A DNA stretch of 64,000 nucleotides from Clostridium homopropionicum DSM 5847 (GCF_001263795.1 NZ_LHUR01000031.1:1-64000), one strand, 5' to 3'. Counted from the first letter of the stretch, positions 24,217 to 36,390 are shown. Translations and numbers: made by a program. Notes: a model not told the origin generated them from the letters alone.

Positions 24217-25671
24217 TTACGCAATTCCTTGCTTATGAGATAAGATTTCCTTAAGTTTTTTTTCCGAAGCCTCCTCTTTATATTTTTCCACCTCAATTAA
24301 AATATTTTTAAATTGCCTCCATTTCCATGCAACACTAAAATTTTTATATTTCCCTAAGAGATTAAGTTTATCCTCATCACTAAGTAGCTTTTCTACTAAC
24401 ATAGGGCAATCCTCATAAAGACTTTCCATAATGCCTTCTAATTCTTTTATTAATGGACTTATTTCTTTTAATCTTTCTAGCTTTTTATAATATTTTTCTA
24501 ATATAAATGTATTGCATGTATCTATGGCTCTTATTAAACCATCAAATTCATTTGCCTTTGAGATTGATTTCTTAATATTAAATATATAATTCTTAAGCTC
24601 TTCATATTCATTTAAATATTTAATATTTAATATACCTTTTCTTAAAGTTGAATAGGATTCTTTATTATACCAATCTATGTCTTTTAAAAAAGTAATTTTA
24701 CTTATATGATTTTTTATTTTATCTACAACCTTTTTCTCCCAATTTACTATAATATCTAATTTATTAATTACTTCTTCTACATTAGACAAAGTCTCAAAGC
24801 TTAACTCATTTATCTCTATCCCCTTATATTCCATCATTGTATTGTTCCACATGTTTTTTAGACTTTCTTCAATAGAGCATTGTTCAACATAAAGCTTTAC
24901 TATTCGAATTTGTTCTCTAGTTTCAACAGGTTTGTTGTCTATTAAGCATCCGTTCAATACACTTAAACATTCTTTATGAATTACTTTAAAAAGTTTATTT
25001 AGCTTACCCTTTTTTTCAAATTCCCTATAAACAGACTCAAGTTTATGATTTAAAACCGAAATTTCTATTTCTTTTGGGATTTCTACCTTAAAACCACTTA
25101 TTTCTTTTCTAATACTAGTAATCTTTTTTATATAATAATTACACTTTAAAATTGTCTGCTGAAGTACTACCCTAGCAGTTTGTCCACCTTTAGAAATAAT
25201 AAGTAAAATCTTTTCGAGCCAAGTACCTTCAATTTCTTCTAATAATTTATTAGCATTATCTAATAGCTCTATGATGTTTTCATAGTCATATTCAGAATTA
25301 TAAGAAATACACCAATCCTTTAAAAAAATTTCATAGCTTTCGTAATTTATTCTCAGTTGATTATATCTTCTAACTATATACAAAAATTCTTTATATGTGG
25401 GCATATTGTAAAGAAGTGCCCCAACTTTGTAAAATGTATCTATTTCATCCCTATTTGTGTTACTCATAAGATAGATAAGCCTTGAAAACTTTGCATCTGT
25501 TATTGGAGGCTTTTTTAGTGTACCTATTTCATCTTTTATCCAAGAATACTGAGCTTCATTCTCCTTCAGCCATTGCTCAATAGTCGACAATTTATACATT
25601 TTGCCAAAATAATCTATGCATCCTTTTTCAATTTTCACAACTTCTTTAAATAATTTGTATCTATCCTCCAT
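24217..25671 (-). CDS. Unrecognised 484-residue coiled-coil protein
   Basis: A soluble, Lys/Glu-rich, mostly helical protein with long coiled-coil stretches and no signal peptide, no Walker motif and no metal-binding cluster. The C-terminal NFSVAWKWRQFKNIL resembles the AWxWxxL segment in the spacer region of some large superfamily 1 helicases. That match is by eye. It could be a stand-alone homologue of that region or a remnant. The start has GGAGGG upstream. It is linked to the DUF488 gene 28 bases downstream. Confidence 0.6.
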   Translation of the reverse strand: MEDRYKLFKEVVKIEKGCIDYFGKMYKLSTIEQWLKENEAQYSWIKDEIGTLKKPPITDAKFSRLIYLMSNTNRDEIDTFYKVGALLYNMPTYKEFLYIVRRYNQLRINYESYEIFLKDWCISYNSEYDYENIIELLDNANKLLEEIEGTWLEKILLIISKGGQTARVVLQQTILKCNYYIKKITSIRKEISGFKVEIPKEIEISVLNHKLESVYREFEKKGKLNKLFKVIHKECLSVLNGCLIDNKPVETREQIRIVKLYVEQCSIEESLKNMWNNTMMEYKGIEINELSFETLSNVEEVINKLDIIVNWEKKVVDKIKNHISKITFLKDIDWYNKESYSTLRKGILNIKYLNEYEELKNYIFNIKKSISKANEFDGLIRAIDTCNTFILEKYYKKLERLKEISPLIKELEGIMESLYEDCPMLVEKLLSDEDKLNLLGKYKNFSVAWKWRQFKNILIEVEKYKEEASEKKLKEILSHKQGIA

Positions 25672-25752
25672 AGGGATACCCTCCTATGATATATTTTACA
25701 TATTTTACCTTATTATGCATATTATTATACCATAATATTCCAAATAGTGGTA

Positions 25753-25788
25753 TAAAAAAAATGTATGCCTTTTCGACATACATTTTTC
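25753..25788 (-). terminator. Terminator after the CcpA-like gene
   Basis: Stem AAAATGTATG/CATACATTTT with a 9-base loop, followed on the minus strand by a run of eight T. Confidence 0.8.
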
Positions 25789-25797
25789 CTCATTTAA

Positions 25798-27660
<1,863 letters not shown>

Positions 27661-27693
27661 TTGTTATTTAACTCTTATAAAGGATGTGTAATT

Positions 27694-28059
27694 ATGAAAA
27701 AATACTTTCCATACCTTTTACCAATATTAGGCTTATGCCTATTTATAGTAGTAATGTTCAGCGGTAAGTACTTGAAAGAGCCTCTAAAGTCCTCAGAAGA
27801 TGTTATGGGGTTTGTCAAAACAGCTATGGAAGATACCGTAAATGAAAAATGGGATAATGTAAGCATAGACATAAATAACATAGAAAGAGCATGGAAAAAG
27901 ATAGTCCCAAGAATACAATTTAGTGTTGAAAGAGATGAAATATACAATATAGGAATTAACATTGCAAGACTAAAAGGTGCTAATATGACTAAAGATAAAT
28001 CAAGTATTCTAATGGAATTGAATGAGTTTATGGAAAACTGGGATGAGCTTACCAAATGA
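27694..28059 (+). CDS. DUF4363 family protein
   Basis: A 121-residue protein with an N-terminal signal anchor (YFPYLLPILGLCLFIVVMF) and a helical extracytoplasmic domain (WDNVSIDINNIERAWKKI). I chose ATG 27694 because AAAGGATG lies 6-13 bases upstream; the TTG at 27661 abuts the previous stop and lacks a site. It is probably a partner of the preceding DUF421 protein. Confidence 0.82.
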   Translation: MKKYFPYLLPILGLCLFIVVMFSGKYLKEPLKSSEDVMGFVKTAMEDTVNEKWDNVSIDINNIERAWKKIVPRIQFSVERDEIYNIGINIARLKGANMTKDKSSILMELNEFMENWDELTK

Positions 28060-28106
28060 AAAAACATCTGACAATTATGCTATAAACATAATTATCAGAT
28101 GTTTTT
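28060..28106. terminator. Bidirectional terminator between DUF4363 and ileS
   Basis: A long stem, AAAAACATCTGACAATTATG with its near-complement at 28087-28106, and T-runs on both strands, between convergent genes. Confidence 0.88.
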
Positions 28107-28108
28107 AA

Positions 28109-31100
28109 TTACATAGTTTGTTTTTCTACTGCAACTTTTAAGTCTTCCCCGTTAATCTTCAACTCATTATATGGCTTATCTTCATTATAATCTACTGAAA
28201 CTGCTAAGGTTTCGTTCTTAATATGGTCTTCATATTTTCTAATTACAGCTTCTAGCATTTCATTCCCAGCAACATAAAGTATTATTTTGTCTGCAACCTC
28301 AAAGCCACTTTCTTTTCTTAGGTTTTGAACCTTACTCAATATTTCACGAACAAAACCTTCTTCTTTAAGCTCCTCTGTAATAGTAGTTTCAAGTATTACT
28401 CCAACTTCCCCTTCTCCAGCAAAGGCAAAACCTTCAAGTCCTTGCATTGTTACAAGTAAGTTTTCTGAAGTAAGCTCAATTTGATCCTCTAGGCCTTCCA
28501 CATCTATAAATACAGATTTGCCATTATTTATAGTTTGAGCAAGTTCCATTTGATTCTTAGCAGATATAGCTTTTCTTATTGCTGGAATAAATTTACCATA
28601 TGCTTTTCCAAGCACTGGTAGGTTTGGTTTTATTTCAAAATTAACATACTTTGATAAATCTGCTCCAAACTCAATTTTCTTTATATTGAGCTCATCCTTA
28701 ACTATATCACCATAATATTCAGGAAGAGATTTTGTGCTTACAAGCATTTCTGCTAACGGTTGTCTGTTCTTTATATTTGCACCATTTCTAGCACTACGTC
28801 CAAGCTTAACTATCTTATAAGCTAAATCCATTTGTCTTTCAAGTTCATTGTCTACAAGAGTTAAATCGTATTTTGGCCAAGTTCCTAGATGAATACTTTC
28901 TACTGCATTTTTATCTAAATTGAATACTAGATTTTGATAAATTTCTTCTGCAATAAATGGAACAAATGGTGCCGCAACTTGGATTACAGTTGTTAAAACT
29001 TTATAAAGAGTTGTATATGCTCCTATCTTCTCTTCAGTTAATTCTGTAGTCCAGAATCTTGATCTGTTACGTCTTACATACCAATTAGAAAGCTCATCTA
29101 CAAAGTCTTCAAGTTCTAATGCAGCTTCTGTTATTTTGTAGTTATCTATATTTTCTTCTACCTTTTTAACTAAACTATTTAATTTAGATATTATCCATTT
29201 ATCCATTACATTTTCAGAAACAAAGTTTTTGTATTCAAGTGGATTAAATTGATCTATTTCAGCATAAAGCACATAGAAAGAGTAAACATTCCATAAAGTG
29301 CTTAGGAACTTTCTCTGTGTTTCCTTTACATCCTCTTCTGAGAATCTTGTTGGAAGCCATGGTGCACTAGCAGTATAGAAATGCCATCTAGTAGCATCTG
29401 CTCCTTCATTGTTTAAAACATCAAATGGATCTACTACATTTCCCTTTGACTTTGACATTTTAAGTCCATGTTTATCTAATACGTGACCTAAAACTATACA
29501 ATTTTCATAAGAACTTTTGTCAAATAAAGCAGTAGATATTGCAAGTAATGAATAGAACCATCCTCTTGTTTGGTCAACAGCTTCAGATATAAATTGTGCT
29601 GGATAAGTCTTATTAAATACTTCTTTATTTTCAAATGGATAATGGTGTTGAGCAAATGGCATTGAACCAGAGTCAAACCAACAGTCAATAACTTCGAGAG
29701 TTCTAGTCATTTCCTTTCCGCAGTGAGGGCAAGTAAGCTTAACTGCATCTATATATGGCTTGTGAAGCTCAATTCCTTCTGGAACATTAATTCCTTTTTT
29801 CTTAAGTTCTTCAATGCTTCCTATACACTCTCTATGACCACATTCACATTCCCAAATTGGTAGAGGTGTTCCCCAGTATCTATCTCTTGAGATACCCCAA
29901 TCTACTACATTTTCTAGAAATTTACCCATTCTTCCGGTTCTTACGTTGTCTGGATACCAATTTATTTTATTATTATTTTCTAATAGTTTATCCCTAAGAG
30001 AAGTCATTCTTACAAACCAACTATCCTTTGGATAGTATAGAAGTGGTGTGTCACATCTCCAGCAGTGAGGATATGAGTGGGTGAACTTCTCTGATTTATA
30101 TAGGTTTCCTGATTCTTTTAGATAATCTAGAATCTTAGGGTCAGCCTTTTTAACAAATAGACCCTTCCAAGGTTCAACTTCCTCAACAAACTTACCTTCT
30201 AAATCAACTAAATTTATTAGAGGTAAACCATATTTCTTTCCTGTTTGACTGTCATCTTCACCATAAGCTGGAGCAGTATGAACTATTCCAGTACCATCAG
30301 TTAAAGTTACATAGTCTCCATGAACTACATAGAAAGCCTTCTTTTCAGGAACATGGAATTTGAACAATTGCTCGTATTCAGTTCCAAGTAATTCTTCTCC
30401 CTTAAATTCTTTTACTATTTCGTATTCTCCGTCTAAAACCTTTGGTGCAAGTTCTTTTGCAAGTATAAGATTTTCTCCGTTTATTGAAACTTCAACATAA
30501 TCATAAGCCTTATTTATAGTCAAAGCTACGTTACTAGGTAATGTCCAAGGAGTTGTTGTCCACGCAAGTATATATCTATTGCCTGAGTCTTTAATTTTAA
30601 ATTTTACAAAAGCAGTAGCTTCCTTTACATCCTTATAGCCTTGAGCAACTTCATGAGACGATAGCCCTGTTCCACATCTTGGGCAATATGGAGAAACTCT
30701 ATGTCCTTTATATAGGAGTCCCTTATCCCACATTTGCTTTAATGCCCACCAAACGGATTCTATATAGTCATTGTGATAAGTTACATATGGATTTTCCATG
30801 TCAACCCAGAATCCTAACTTCTCAGACATATCCTTCCAAAGGCTAGTATACTTAAATACACTTTCCTTACATTCTTTAACAAACTTTTCTACACCGTACT
30901 CTTCTATTTGAGGCTTACCTGAAATTCCAAGTTTCTTTTCTATCTCAAGCTCAACTGGAAGTCCATGGGTATCCCAACCAGCTTTTCTTAAAACCTTATA
31001 GCCTTTCATAACCTTGTATCTTGGTATCAAGTCCTTCATTACTCTTGTAAGCACATGGCCTACGTGAGGTTTACCATTAGCTGTTGGAGGTCCATCATAG

Positions 31101-31228
31101 AAAGTAAAATATTCGCCATCTTCATTTCTATTAAAACTTTTTTGTATAACGTCATTATCTTGCCAAAAGTCTGCTATTTTTCTTTCCATATCTACAAAAT
31201 TAGTAGATGTCTCAACCTTCTTGTACAT
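28109..31228 (-). CDS. ileS: Isoleucyl-tRNA synthetase
   Basis: A 1,039-residue class I synthetase. [14 protein letters not shown] carries the HIGH-type ATP site, LKMSKSKGN the second signature, and an editing (CP1) domain lies between. C-terminal anticodon-binding and extension domains are present. Its length and the [12 protein letters not shown] form indicate the long eukaryote-like (type 2) IleRS, a version usually less sensitive to mupirocin. Expression is controlled by a T-box in the leader. Confidence 0.96.
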   Translation of the reverse strand: MYKKVETSTNFVDMERKIADFWQDNDVIQKSFNRNEDGEYFTFYDGPPTANGKPHVGHVLTRVMKDLIPRYKVMKGYKVLRKAGWDTHGLPVELEIEKKLGISGKPQIEEYGVEKFVKECKESVFKYTSLWKDMSEKLGFWVDMENPYVTYHNDYIESVWWALKQMWDKGLLYKGHRVSPYCPRCGTGLSSHEVAQGYKDVKEATAFVKFKIKDSGNRYILAWTTTPWTLPSNVALTINKAYDYVEVSINGENLILAKELAPKVLDGEYEIVKEFKGEELLGTEYEQLFKFHVPEKKAFYVVHGDYVTLTDGTGIVHTAPAYGEDDSQTGKKYGLPLINLVDLEGKFVEEVEPWKGLFVKKADPKILDYLKESGNLYKSEKFTHSYPHCWRCDTPLLYYPKDSWFVRMTSLRDKLLENNNKINWYPDNVRTGRMGKFLENVVDWGISRDRYWGTPLPIWECECGHRECIGSIEELKKKGINVPEGIELHKPYIDAVKLTCPHCGKEMTRTLEVIDCWFDSGSMPFAQHHYPFENKEVFNKTYPAQFISEAVDQTRGWFYSLLAISTALFDKSSYENCIVLGHVLDKHGLKMSKSKGNVVDPFDVLNNEGADATRWHFYTASAPWLPTRFSEEDVKETQRKFLSTLWNVYSFYVLYAEIDQFNPLEYKNFVSENVMDKWIISKLNSLVKKVEENIDNYKITEAALELEDFVDELSNWYVRRNRSRFWTTELTEEKIGAYTTLYKVLTTVIQVAAPFVPFIAEEIYQNLVFNLDKNAVESIHLGTWPKYDLTLVDNELERQMDLAYKIVKLGRSARNGANIKNRQPLAEMLVSTKSLPEYYGDIVKDELNIKKIEFGADLSKYVNFEIKPNLPVLGKAYGKFIPAIRKAISAKNQMELAQTINNGKSVFIDVEGLEDQIELTSENLLVTMQGLEGFAFAGEGEVGVILETTITEELKEEGFVREILSKVQNLRKESGFEVADKIILYVAGNEMLEAVIRKYEDHIKNETLAVSVDYNEDKPYNELKINGEDLKVAVEKQTM

Positions 31229-31258
31229 GCGTCTATCTCCTTTTATAATTTAAATATA

Positions 31259-31534
31259 CAAAAAAGCTCCGCCCATAAGGACGCAGCTACATTAACCACC
31301 TATGTGTATAATTCTTCAAGTACATTCATACTCTATTTCTTAACGCGAAATAACGGATACACTTAATATGCCACCGGCACTTCAGTTTTCAACTCCCAGG
31401 TGATTTTCTTTAAATATTAGCTACAGGTTTCCCATCATCCCCCGCTCTCTTAAAGCAATCTATTTAAATACTCTTCCTGTTCACAGTAGTTTTTTGTTTA
31501 ATAAATATCATATTCATAGTATAATCTCAATTTA
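31259..31534 (-). ncRNA. Isoleucine T-box leader
   Basis: On the minus strand the leader shows the stem I block AGAGAGCGGGGGATGATGGG, an AAAATCACCTGGGAGTTG stretch with candidate specifier ATC at 31404-31402 (Ile), and a T-box-like bulge AGGTGGTTAATG in which TGGT (31298-31295) can pair with the ACCA end of uncharged tRNA-Ile. A terminator, AGCTGCGTCC/GGGCGGAGCT followed by TTTTTT (31290-31260), completes it. The T-box core is weaker than consensus (AGGGTGGNACCGCG). Confidence 0.88.
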
Positions 31535-31540
31535 AGCTAT

Positions 31541-31569
31541 ATTATATTACAATAGCTTTTTGTTGTCAA
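31541..31569 (-). promoter_or_regulatory. Promoter of ileS
   Basis: TTGACA (31569-31564) and TATAAT (31546-31541), exact consensus, 17-base spacing. Confidence 0.85.
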
Positions 31570-31589
31570 TTTTCATTTATTATATAGAG

Positions 31590-31744
31590 AAAAAGATTGG
31601 TTTAACCAATCTTTTTCCATTTTAATATGTGAAATAATATGTTATATAATCTCCTAGCCCATGCCAGGTATGTTAACTTGATAAAAAAGGATAATATGGA
31701 ATATAGTCTCCTAATCTCAATTAGGTATGTACTTACTCACTAAC
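31590..31744 (-). ncRNA. Candidate small RNA with two covarying hairpins
   Basis: The minus-strand stretch between a promoter at 31779-31751 and a terminator hairpin at 31615-31590 (AAAAAGATTGG and complement, then TTTTT) would give a transcript of about 155 bases with no ORF. It contains two units (31691-31734 and 31634-31679), 57 bases apart, with shared flanks and a covarying stem: CCTAAT/ATTAGG in one and CCTAGC/GCCAGG in the other. A terminator for the opposite strand at 31759-31788 leaves open which strand is transcribed. Confidence 0.45.
31634..31734. repeat. Tandem pair of a 44-46 bp hairpin unit
   Basis: The plus strand reads ATAATATG-N2-ATATA-R-TCTCCTA-N-AGGTATGT-ACTT twice. Flanks are nearly identical while loop-proximal stem bases differ in a compensated way. 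I recognise no named RNA family. Confidence 0.6.
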
Positions 31745-31750
31745 GATTTA

Positions 31751-31779
31751 ATTTTATCACTATTGTCTAAGTATGGCAA
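31751..31779 (-). promoter_or_regulatory. Candidate promoter of the small RNA
   Basis: TTGCCA (31779-31774) and TAAAAT (31756-31751) with 17-base spacing; one mismatch to consensus in each box. Confidence 0.4.
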
Positions 31780-31788
31780 TAGTTTTTT
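31759..31788 (+). terminator. Plus-strand terminator
   Basis: ACTATTGTC and GGCAATAGT pair over nine bases around a 7-base loop and are followed by TTTTTT. It overlaps the minus-strand promoter candidate, so the two readings compete. Confidence 0.6.
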
Positions 31789-31859
31789 AATACTTTTTTT
31801 ATTCTTTGTTAAAATTATAGCATTATATCTTCATATTGTATTATATTTTTACAAATGAA

Positions 31860-32453
31860 TTACAATTTAAGTGAAATTCTGAGTTTAGAATCTAATAAAT
31901 CCATAAATTCTTTATTCAAAGTAGCAATGTGTCTTCCGAGTCTTGCTTTTGAAACTACCTTTATTTGTTCTGCCAGTACTGTTCCAGTTATATGATTTTT
32001 TTCTCCATCTTCAAGCTTGTAGTCACTTTCTCTAAGTTCGATATGTACAGCTATTTTTTTAGGTCTATTTGATATAGGGGCAATTATAGTTGTTGGAGCA
32101 TTTTTGTTACCTGTATCATTCTGAATAATTATCACAGGTCTTATTTTATTTTCTTCTGAGCCAATGTTTTGCCCTAGCTCACAAGTCCATATTTCTCCAC
32201 GCCTCGGAATTACCCTAATATCCTTTGAAATCATATCATTCATTTTTATTTGCTCTTTTACCCAAGAAACATAATTATGAATTCTCTTTATATTAAGTGC
32301 TTTTCTTTTTATAGGTTGTGTTTCTTTGTTTTCATTTAATTTATCCTTTATAATATTATTATATTCATCCACTAAATTTATAATGTCTTCAATACTCTCA
32401 TTTATAAATTCTTTTAGCTCTTCCTTATTCATGTCATTTATGTTTTGCTTCAT
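31860..32453 (-). CDS. MazF/PemK-type toxin with helical N-terminal extension
   Basis: A 197-residue protein. Residues 84-197 match MazF/PemK endoribonucleases: RRGEIWTCELGQNIGSEENK, RPVIIIQNDTGN and PTTIIAPISN, with the catalytic Arg and Thr positions kept. Residues 1-83 are charged and helical and are not part of standard MazF (about 115 residues). No separate antitoxin gene precedes it. The extension could be a fused antitoxin-like domain, or the protein may act as a housekeeping RNase. Confidence 0.82.
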   Translation of the reverse strand: MKQNINDMNKEELKEFINESIEDIINLVDEYNNIIKDKLNENKETQPIKRKALNIKRIHNYVSWVKEQIKMNDMISKDIRVIPRRGEIWTCELGQNIGSEENKIRPVIIIQNDTGNKNAPTTIIAPISNRPKKIAVHIELRESDYKLEDGEKNHITGTVLAEQIKVVSKARLGRHIATLNKEFMDLLDSKLRISLKL

Positions 32454-32498
32454 AAAGTATTCCCCCTCGCTACTACATTAAAATTGCGAACCCCCGTA

Positions 32499-33437
32499 TT
32501 ACTTATTTAAGATCTCTTTAACATCACTTGCAATAACAGAAATATATATTAATATTGAGGCTACCACAGGCCAATTCAGTATTTTAATTTTTTCTACACT
32601 TAAAGCTTCTTTTTTACAAGAGTAGTTATTCATTCTAGCTAGCTTTTGCATAAGCATGATAATGACTCCAATACATACAATCGCTATAGCTAACAATATA
32701 AAAAGGCTATTAACCAATTGTACAGTAGTTAAAGATGATAAACCAGCCTTTTGAACTAACTCAAGATTCTGTCCACTAGCTTCTGCCAACTTTATTCCTA
32801 ATGCAGAAATCAAAACTTGAGTTCCATTTATTGTGAAATGACATATCATAGATGCATAAATGGAGTTTGTTATTCTCACAAGATATGCAAAAATAATACC
32901 TATAGCAAAAGCATATAGCAATTGATTTCCATCAAGATGAAGCATTCCGAAAAACATTCCGGTAATTATTGCAGCCTTGCTAATACTTATTTGATTATAC
33001 CCAGATAATACTACTCCCCTCATGGTTATCTCTTCACAAATTGCAGGTGTTAATGCAATTACTGCTATTCTTATTAGCAAAGGTATATCATTCATAGCTG
33101 ATACTACTTGACTTATTCTATTAGGAAATATGAATTGTGTTAAAAATGATAAAAACATCGCTACAGGTTGTGCTAAAATACCTATGCCTACAATAATAAG
33201 TATAGATTTAAAATTCAATCTATTCAACCTTAAAGTTTCTTTTATGGATTTTTTTGTTATAATAAAATATATTATAGTTGGAACTATAAGAAGTAGCAGT
33301 TGAGGCAAAACCAAATACAATGAAATTGGCATTTTTAGAGCCTGAAATATTGGTTTAAGTAATATTGGCGAAAATGCATATAAAAATAATAGAATAAATG
33401 CAAATAGATTGCTTTGATAAATATTTCTATCTTTCAT
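32499..33437 (-). CDS. CPBP-family intramembrane metalloprotease
   Basis: A 312-residue polytopic protein of the CPBP/Abi family. About eight hydrophobic segments are visible. The catalytic motifs are EEITMRG (EExxxR) near residue 136, GMLHLDGN and CHFTINGTQ, which provide the glutamates and histidines of the intramembrane site. Substrate unknown; relatives process prenylated or peptide substrates, including bacteriocin-linked ones. No bacteriocin genes are nearby. Confidence 0.88.
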   Translation of the reverse strand: MKDRNIYQSNLFAFILLFLYAFSPILLKPIFQALKMPISLYLVLPQLLLLIVPTIIYFIITKKSIKETLRLNRLNFKSILIIVGIGILAQPVAMFLSFLTQFIFPNRISQVVSAMNDIPLLIRIAVIALTPAICEEITMRGVVLSGYNQISISKAAIITGMFFGMLHLDGNQLLYAFAIGIIFAYLVRITNSIYASMICHFTINGTQVLISALGIKLAEASGQNLELVQKAGLSSLTTVQLVNSLFILLAIAIVCIGVIIMLMQKLARMNNYSCKKEALSVEKIKILNWPVVASILIYISVIASDVKEILNK

Positions 33438-33581
33438 GAATTAAGCTCCCACTTAAGTAATTATTTTTAAAAATATCGTAATATAAATATAATAAAGGAA
33501 GAGACTAAATATTACAACTAACTTTTGTCATAATTGCATCTCTTCCATTACTTTTTAATTTATATTTTCTATATACTCTTA

Positions 33582-36155
33582 CTATTCTAAGGTTTTAAGT
33601 ATTCCTCTTGCTATAGCTTCTGCATACTTTTGCTGATAATCTGAATTGTTCATAAGCTTCTCTTTATCTGGATTGCTTATAAAATCTAATTCTACTAGTA
33701 CAGCAGGAGCATCAGTATATTTCACCACATATAGTCCACTTCCTTTAATTCCCCTATCTTTAGAATTAAGTTCACTGACCAATTCTTCTTGAATATTAGT
33801 TGCTAAAGGAATTCCTTTGGTACTGTCTCTATCATAGTAAGTTTCAGTCCCTGAAGTTGTTGGACTTCCATCAATACTATTTGTGTGTATTGATACAAAA
33901 AAATCTACATTAGCTTCATTTGCTATATCGCATCTCATTTGAAGCTCTTCATTTTTATTGTTTGGCCAAGGAACATTGTCACTGGTTCTTGTGAAAACTA
34001 CATTTACTCCATTTTTAACTAAAATATCTCCTAGCTTTAATGCAACTGCTAAAGTAACATCTTTTTCTTTTGTTCCATTTGGTCCAACTGCTCCTGAATC
34101 GTAGCCGCCATGTCCTGCGTCTATAGCCACCTTATAATTTGTAGCATTCTTTGAAGAAACTATCAATGAAAGAGTTATTAGTTTATCATAGTTTTTTACC
34201 CTTCCCTTTATAGTTATTGTTCCAGCTTTACTTGTATCAACAGAATCTGTTTCCCAAATAACATCCTTTTGAACTGTCTTACCTTCGTTAGTTAAAGCTG
34301 CTACCTTAGTAGGCAAAGAGTACTTCTCTCCTTGATTTACTTTTACAGAAACATCTTTAACATCTTTTATAGTTTCATTTGAGCTATTATATCCTTCTAA
34401 AATACTTGAGGCTATTGCTTTTGCAATTTTATCTTGATATTCAGAGGTTTTTAATAGTGCTTCTTCATCTGGATTTGTAATAAAACCTGGATAAACCACT
34501 ATTCCAGTTCCATTAAAGGCGTCTAAAATGTTAAACACTTTGGTTTTAACCCCTCTATTTACTCCACTAGTATAAGTGATTAAATTACTTTGAACATTTT
34601 CTGCAAAGGCCTTTCCAATATCATCACCAGTTTTATAATAAGTTTCTATTCCTTTAGTTGCTTGACTAGTATAGGAATTCATTTGAATTCTCACCAAAAG
34701 CTCAGCCCCTGATGCATTTGCCAGTTTAACTCTCTCGTCTATGTCTTTATCCTTACTCCAAGATACACTGTCTGTTTTTCTTGAGTAGGCAACATTTATT
34801 CCTTTGTCTTCAAGTATTTTACCAACCTTTAATCCAATGGCTAAATTAATATCCTTGGACTTTACTGCTGCTGGATCTGTTAGGTCTATTGTATTTGAAG
34901 CACCAGCTGAATCTATAAATACTTTACCAATGCTACCCTCATTAAAACTGCTGTCAGAAATTACTTTTACCTTCAAATTTACACTTTCACTATAACTAGC
35001 TACGGTTCCTTTATAATTAAAAGTTCCCTCTTTAGATGTATCAACAGAAGTCTTATCCCATTTAACACTAACCTTTGAATCTGTATTATCACTCATAACA
35101 GCCGTTACAGTAGTAGGAAGTGTATACTTTTCACCTTTGTAAAGAATTACTGATATATCTTGTATATCCTTTATATATGTTTGCATTTTAATATCTAGAT
35201 AATTTAGCACAGCATTTGCTATAGCTTCTGCACTGTTATTTTTGTATTCTTCACTGTCTAATATTTGCTCTTCCTTTGGATTTGTTAAAAATCCTAGAGC
35301 TACATAAACTCCTGTAGCATTTACACTGCTCAAAGTCTTCAAGCTGCTTTCTACTATTCCTCTATTATAAAGTCCTGTTTTCGCTGGAAGCTGATTTTGT
35401 ATATAAGAAGCAAGTTTTTTTGACTCTTGGTTACCACTTAAATAATAAGTTTCTGTTCCAGCTGCTGTAGAAGAAGAATAAGAATTACAGTGTATACTTA
35501 TTAGTAAGTTTGCTTTTGCATCATTAACAATTTTACTTCTGGCTGCAACACTGTCTTCCTTGCTCCAAGATACGTTATCTCCTGTTCTTGTATAAACTAC
35601 ACTAACTCCATTTTGTTCAAGAATCTTACCTGCCTTTAATGCTACTTGAAGATTTACATCTTTTCCTTTGACACCTGCTTGTCCGATTTCAGAACCTATG
35701 TCATTTCCAGCACGACCAGCATCTAATGCTATTATATATCCTTTTGGAGAAGTTGGCTTAACAACCTTATTTTCTATAGTAAATTCCATTCTTGCTGGAG
35801 CTTTTATTTTGTTACCACTTTTACCTTTTAAAGTGTCCTTAACTACTAAAGAATAAGTTTGTCCTTCTTCATACTTAGTAACAGGTGCTACTGCTACAGT
35901 TCTGCTATCTATGTATGTTACCTTAACGGGTATCTCCTTATTATTTGAATCCAACACAGCTATACTGCTAGAATTAACTGTATCTTTATTAATATCCTCG
36001 TTAAATTTTATGTTCCAAACCTTATCTGAGGCAATTCCTACTTTTTTAGGTAAATCCTTATATGAAGCAGCAAAGACCTGTGAAGGCAACATTACTGATA
36101 ATAACAAAAGAATAACAATCATTAATGTACTTTTTTTCTTCCTTATTATATTCAA
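33582..36155 (-). CDS. Secreted amidase with three amidase-3 domains, two inactive
   Basis: An 857-residue exported protein. Residues 1-29 are a signal peptide. Residues 30-130 are a Big_5 (SbsA) Ig-like domain. Three amidase-3 domains follow at about 141-320, 410-580 and 665-855, separated by two Big_4-like Ig domains (about 330-400 and 595-665). Only the third keeps the zinc and catalytic set: DAGHGGYDSGA, TKEKDV, SIHTNS and VELDFISN. In the first, DAGHGG is DAGRAG and the Glu of VELGF is Ala. In the second, both His ligands and the Glu are gone. One active unit plus two likely wall-binding pseudo-domains cut N-acetylmuramoyl-L-alanine bonds. TTG start behind GGAGGG. Confidence 0.9.
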   Translation of the reverse strand: MNIIRKKKSTLMIVILLLLSVMLPSQVFAASYKDLPKKVGIASDKVWNIKFNEDINKDTVNSSSIAVLDSNNKEIPVKVTYIDSRTVAVAPVTKYEEGQTYSLVVKDTLKGKSGNKIKAPARMEFTIENKVVKPTSPKGYIIALDAGRAGNDIGSEIGQAGVKGKDVNLQVALKAGKILEQNGVSVVYTRTGDNVSWSKEDSVAARSKIVNDAKANLLISIHCNSYSSSTAAGTETYYLSGNQESKKLASYIQNQLPAKTGLYNRGIVESSLKTLSSVNATGVYVALGFLTNPKEEQILDSEEYKNNSAEAIANAVLNYLDIKMQTYIKDIQDISVILYKGEKYTLPTTVTAVMSDNTDSKVSVKWDKTSVDTSKEGTFNYKGTVASYSESVNLKVKVISDSSFNEGSIGKVFIDSAGASNTIDLTDPAAVKSKDINLAIGLKVGKILEDKGINVAYSRKTDSVSWSKDKDIDERVKLANASGAELLVRIQMNSYTSQATKGIETYYKTGDDIGKAFAENVQSNLITYTSGVNRGVKTKVFNILDAFNGTGIVVYPGFITNPDEEALLKTSEYQDKIAKAIASSILEGYNSSNETIKDVKDVSVKVNQGEKYSLPTKVAALTNEGKTVQKDVIWETDSVDTSKAGTITIKGRVKNYDKLITLSLIVSSKNATNYKVAIDAGHGGYDSGAVGPNGTKEKDVTLAVALKLGDILVKNGVNVVFTRTSDNVPWPNNKNEELQMRCDIANEANVDFFVSIHTNSIDGSPTTSGTETYYDRDSTKGIPLATNIQEELVSELNSKDRGIKGSGLYVVKYTDAPAVLVELDFISNPDKEKLMNNSDYQQKYAEAIARGILKTLE

Positions 36156-36390
36156 ATTACTTCCCTCCCAAAACCCTCGTTAACTATATTGTATTTTATA
36201 TGGATAAATAATTCAAGAATTCTATAATGTTTTTTAATTACTATTAAAATTATAATTAAACCATATTTTATTATACATTAATTAATACGAATAAAAAATC
36301 TAATAGTACGGTATTTTACTTAATAATAACATTTTTTATAATTTTGTTATAAAATATCATTATAATAGGGAAGGATATTTTATAAATAGA

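Noticed and set aside
29494-29688. Minus-strand frame inside ileS
   Set aside because: It overlaps the coding region in another frame, with no ribosome-binding site.
31621-31745. Type III toxin antitoxin repeats (ToxI-like)
   Set aside because: Only two units, 57-base period, located downstream of the toxin; layout differs from known type III loci. Kept only as an open question.
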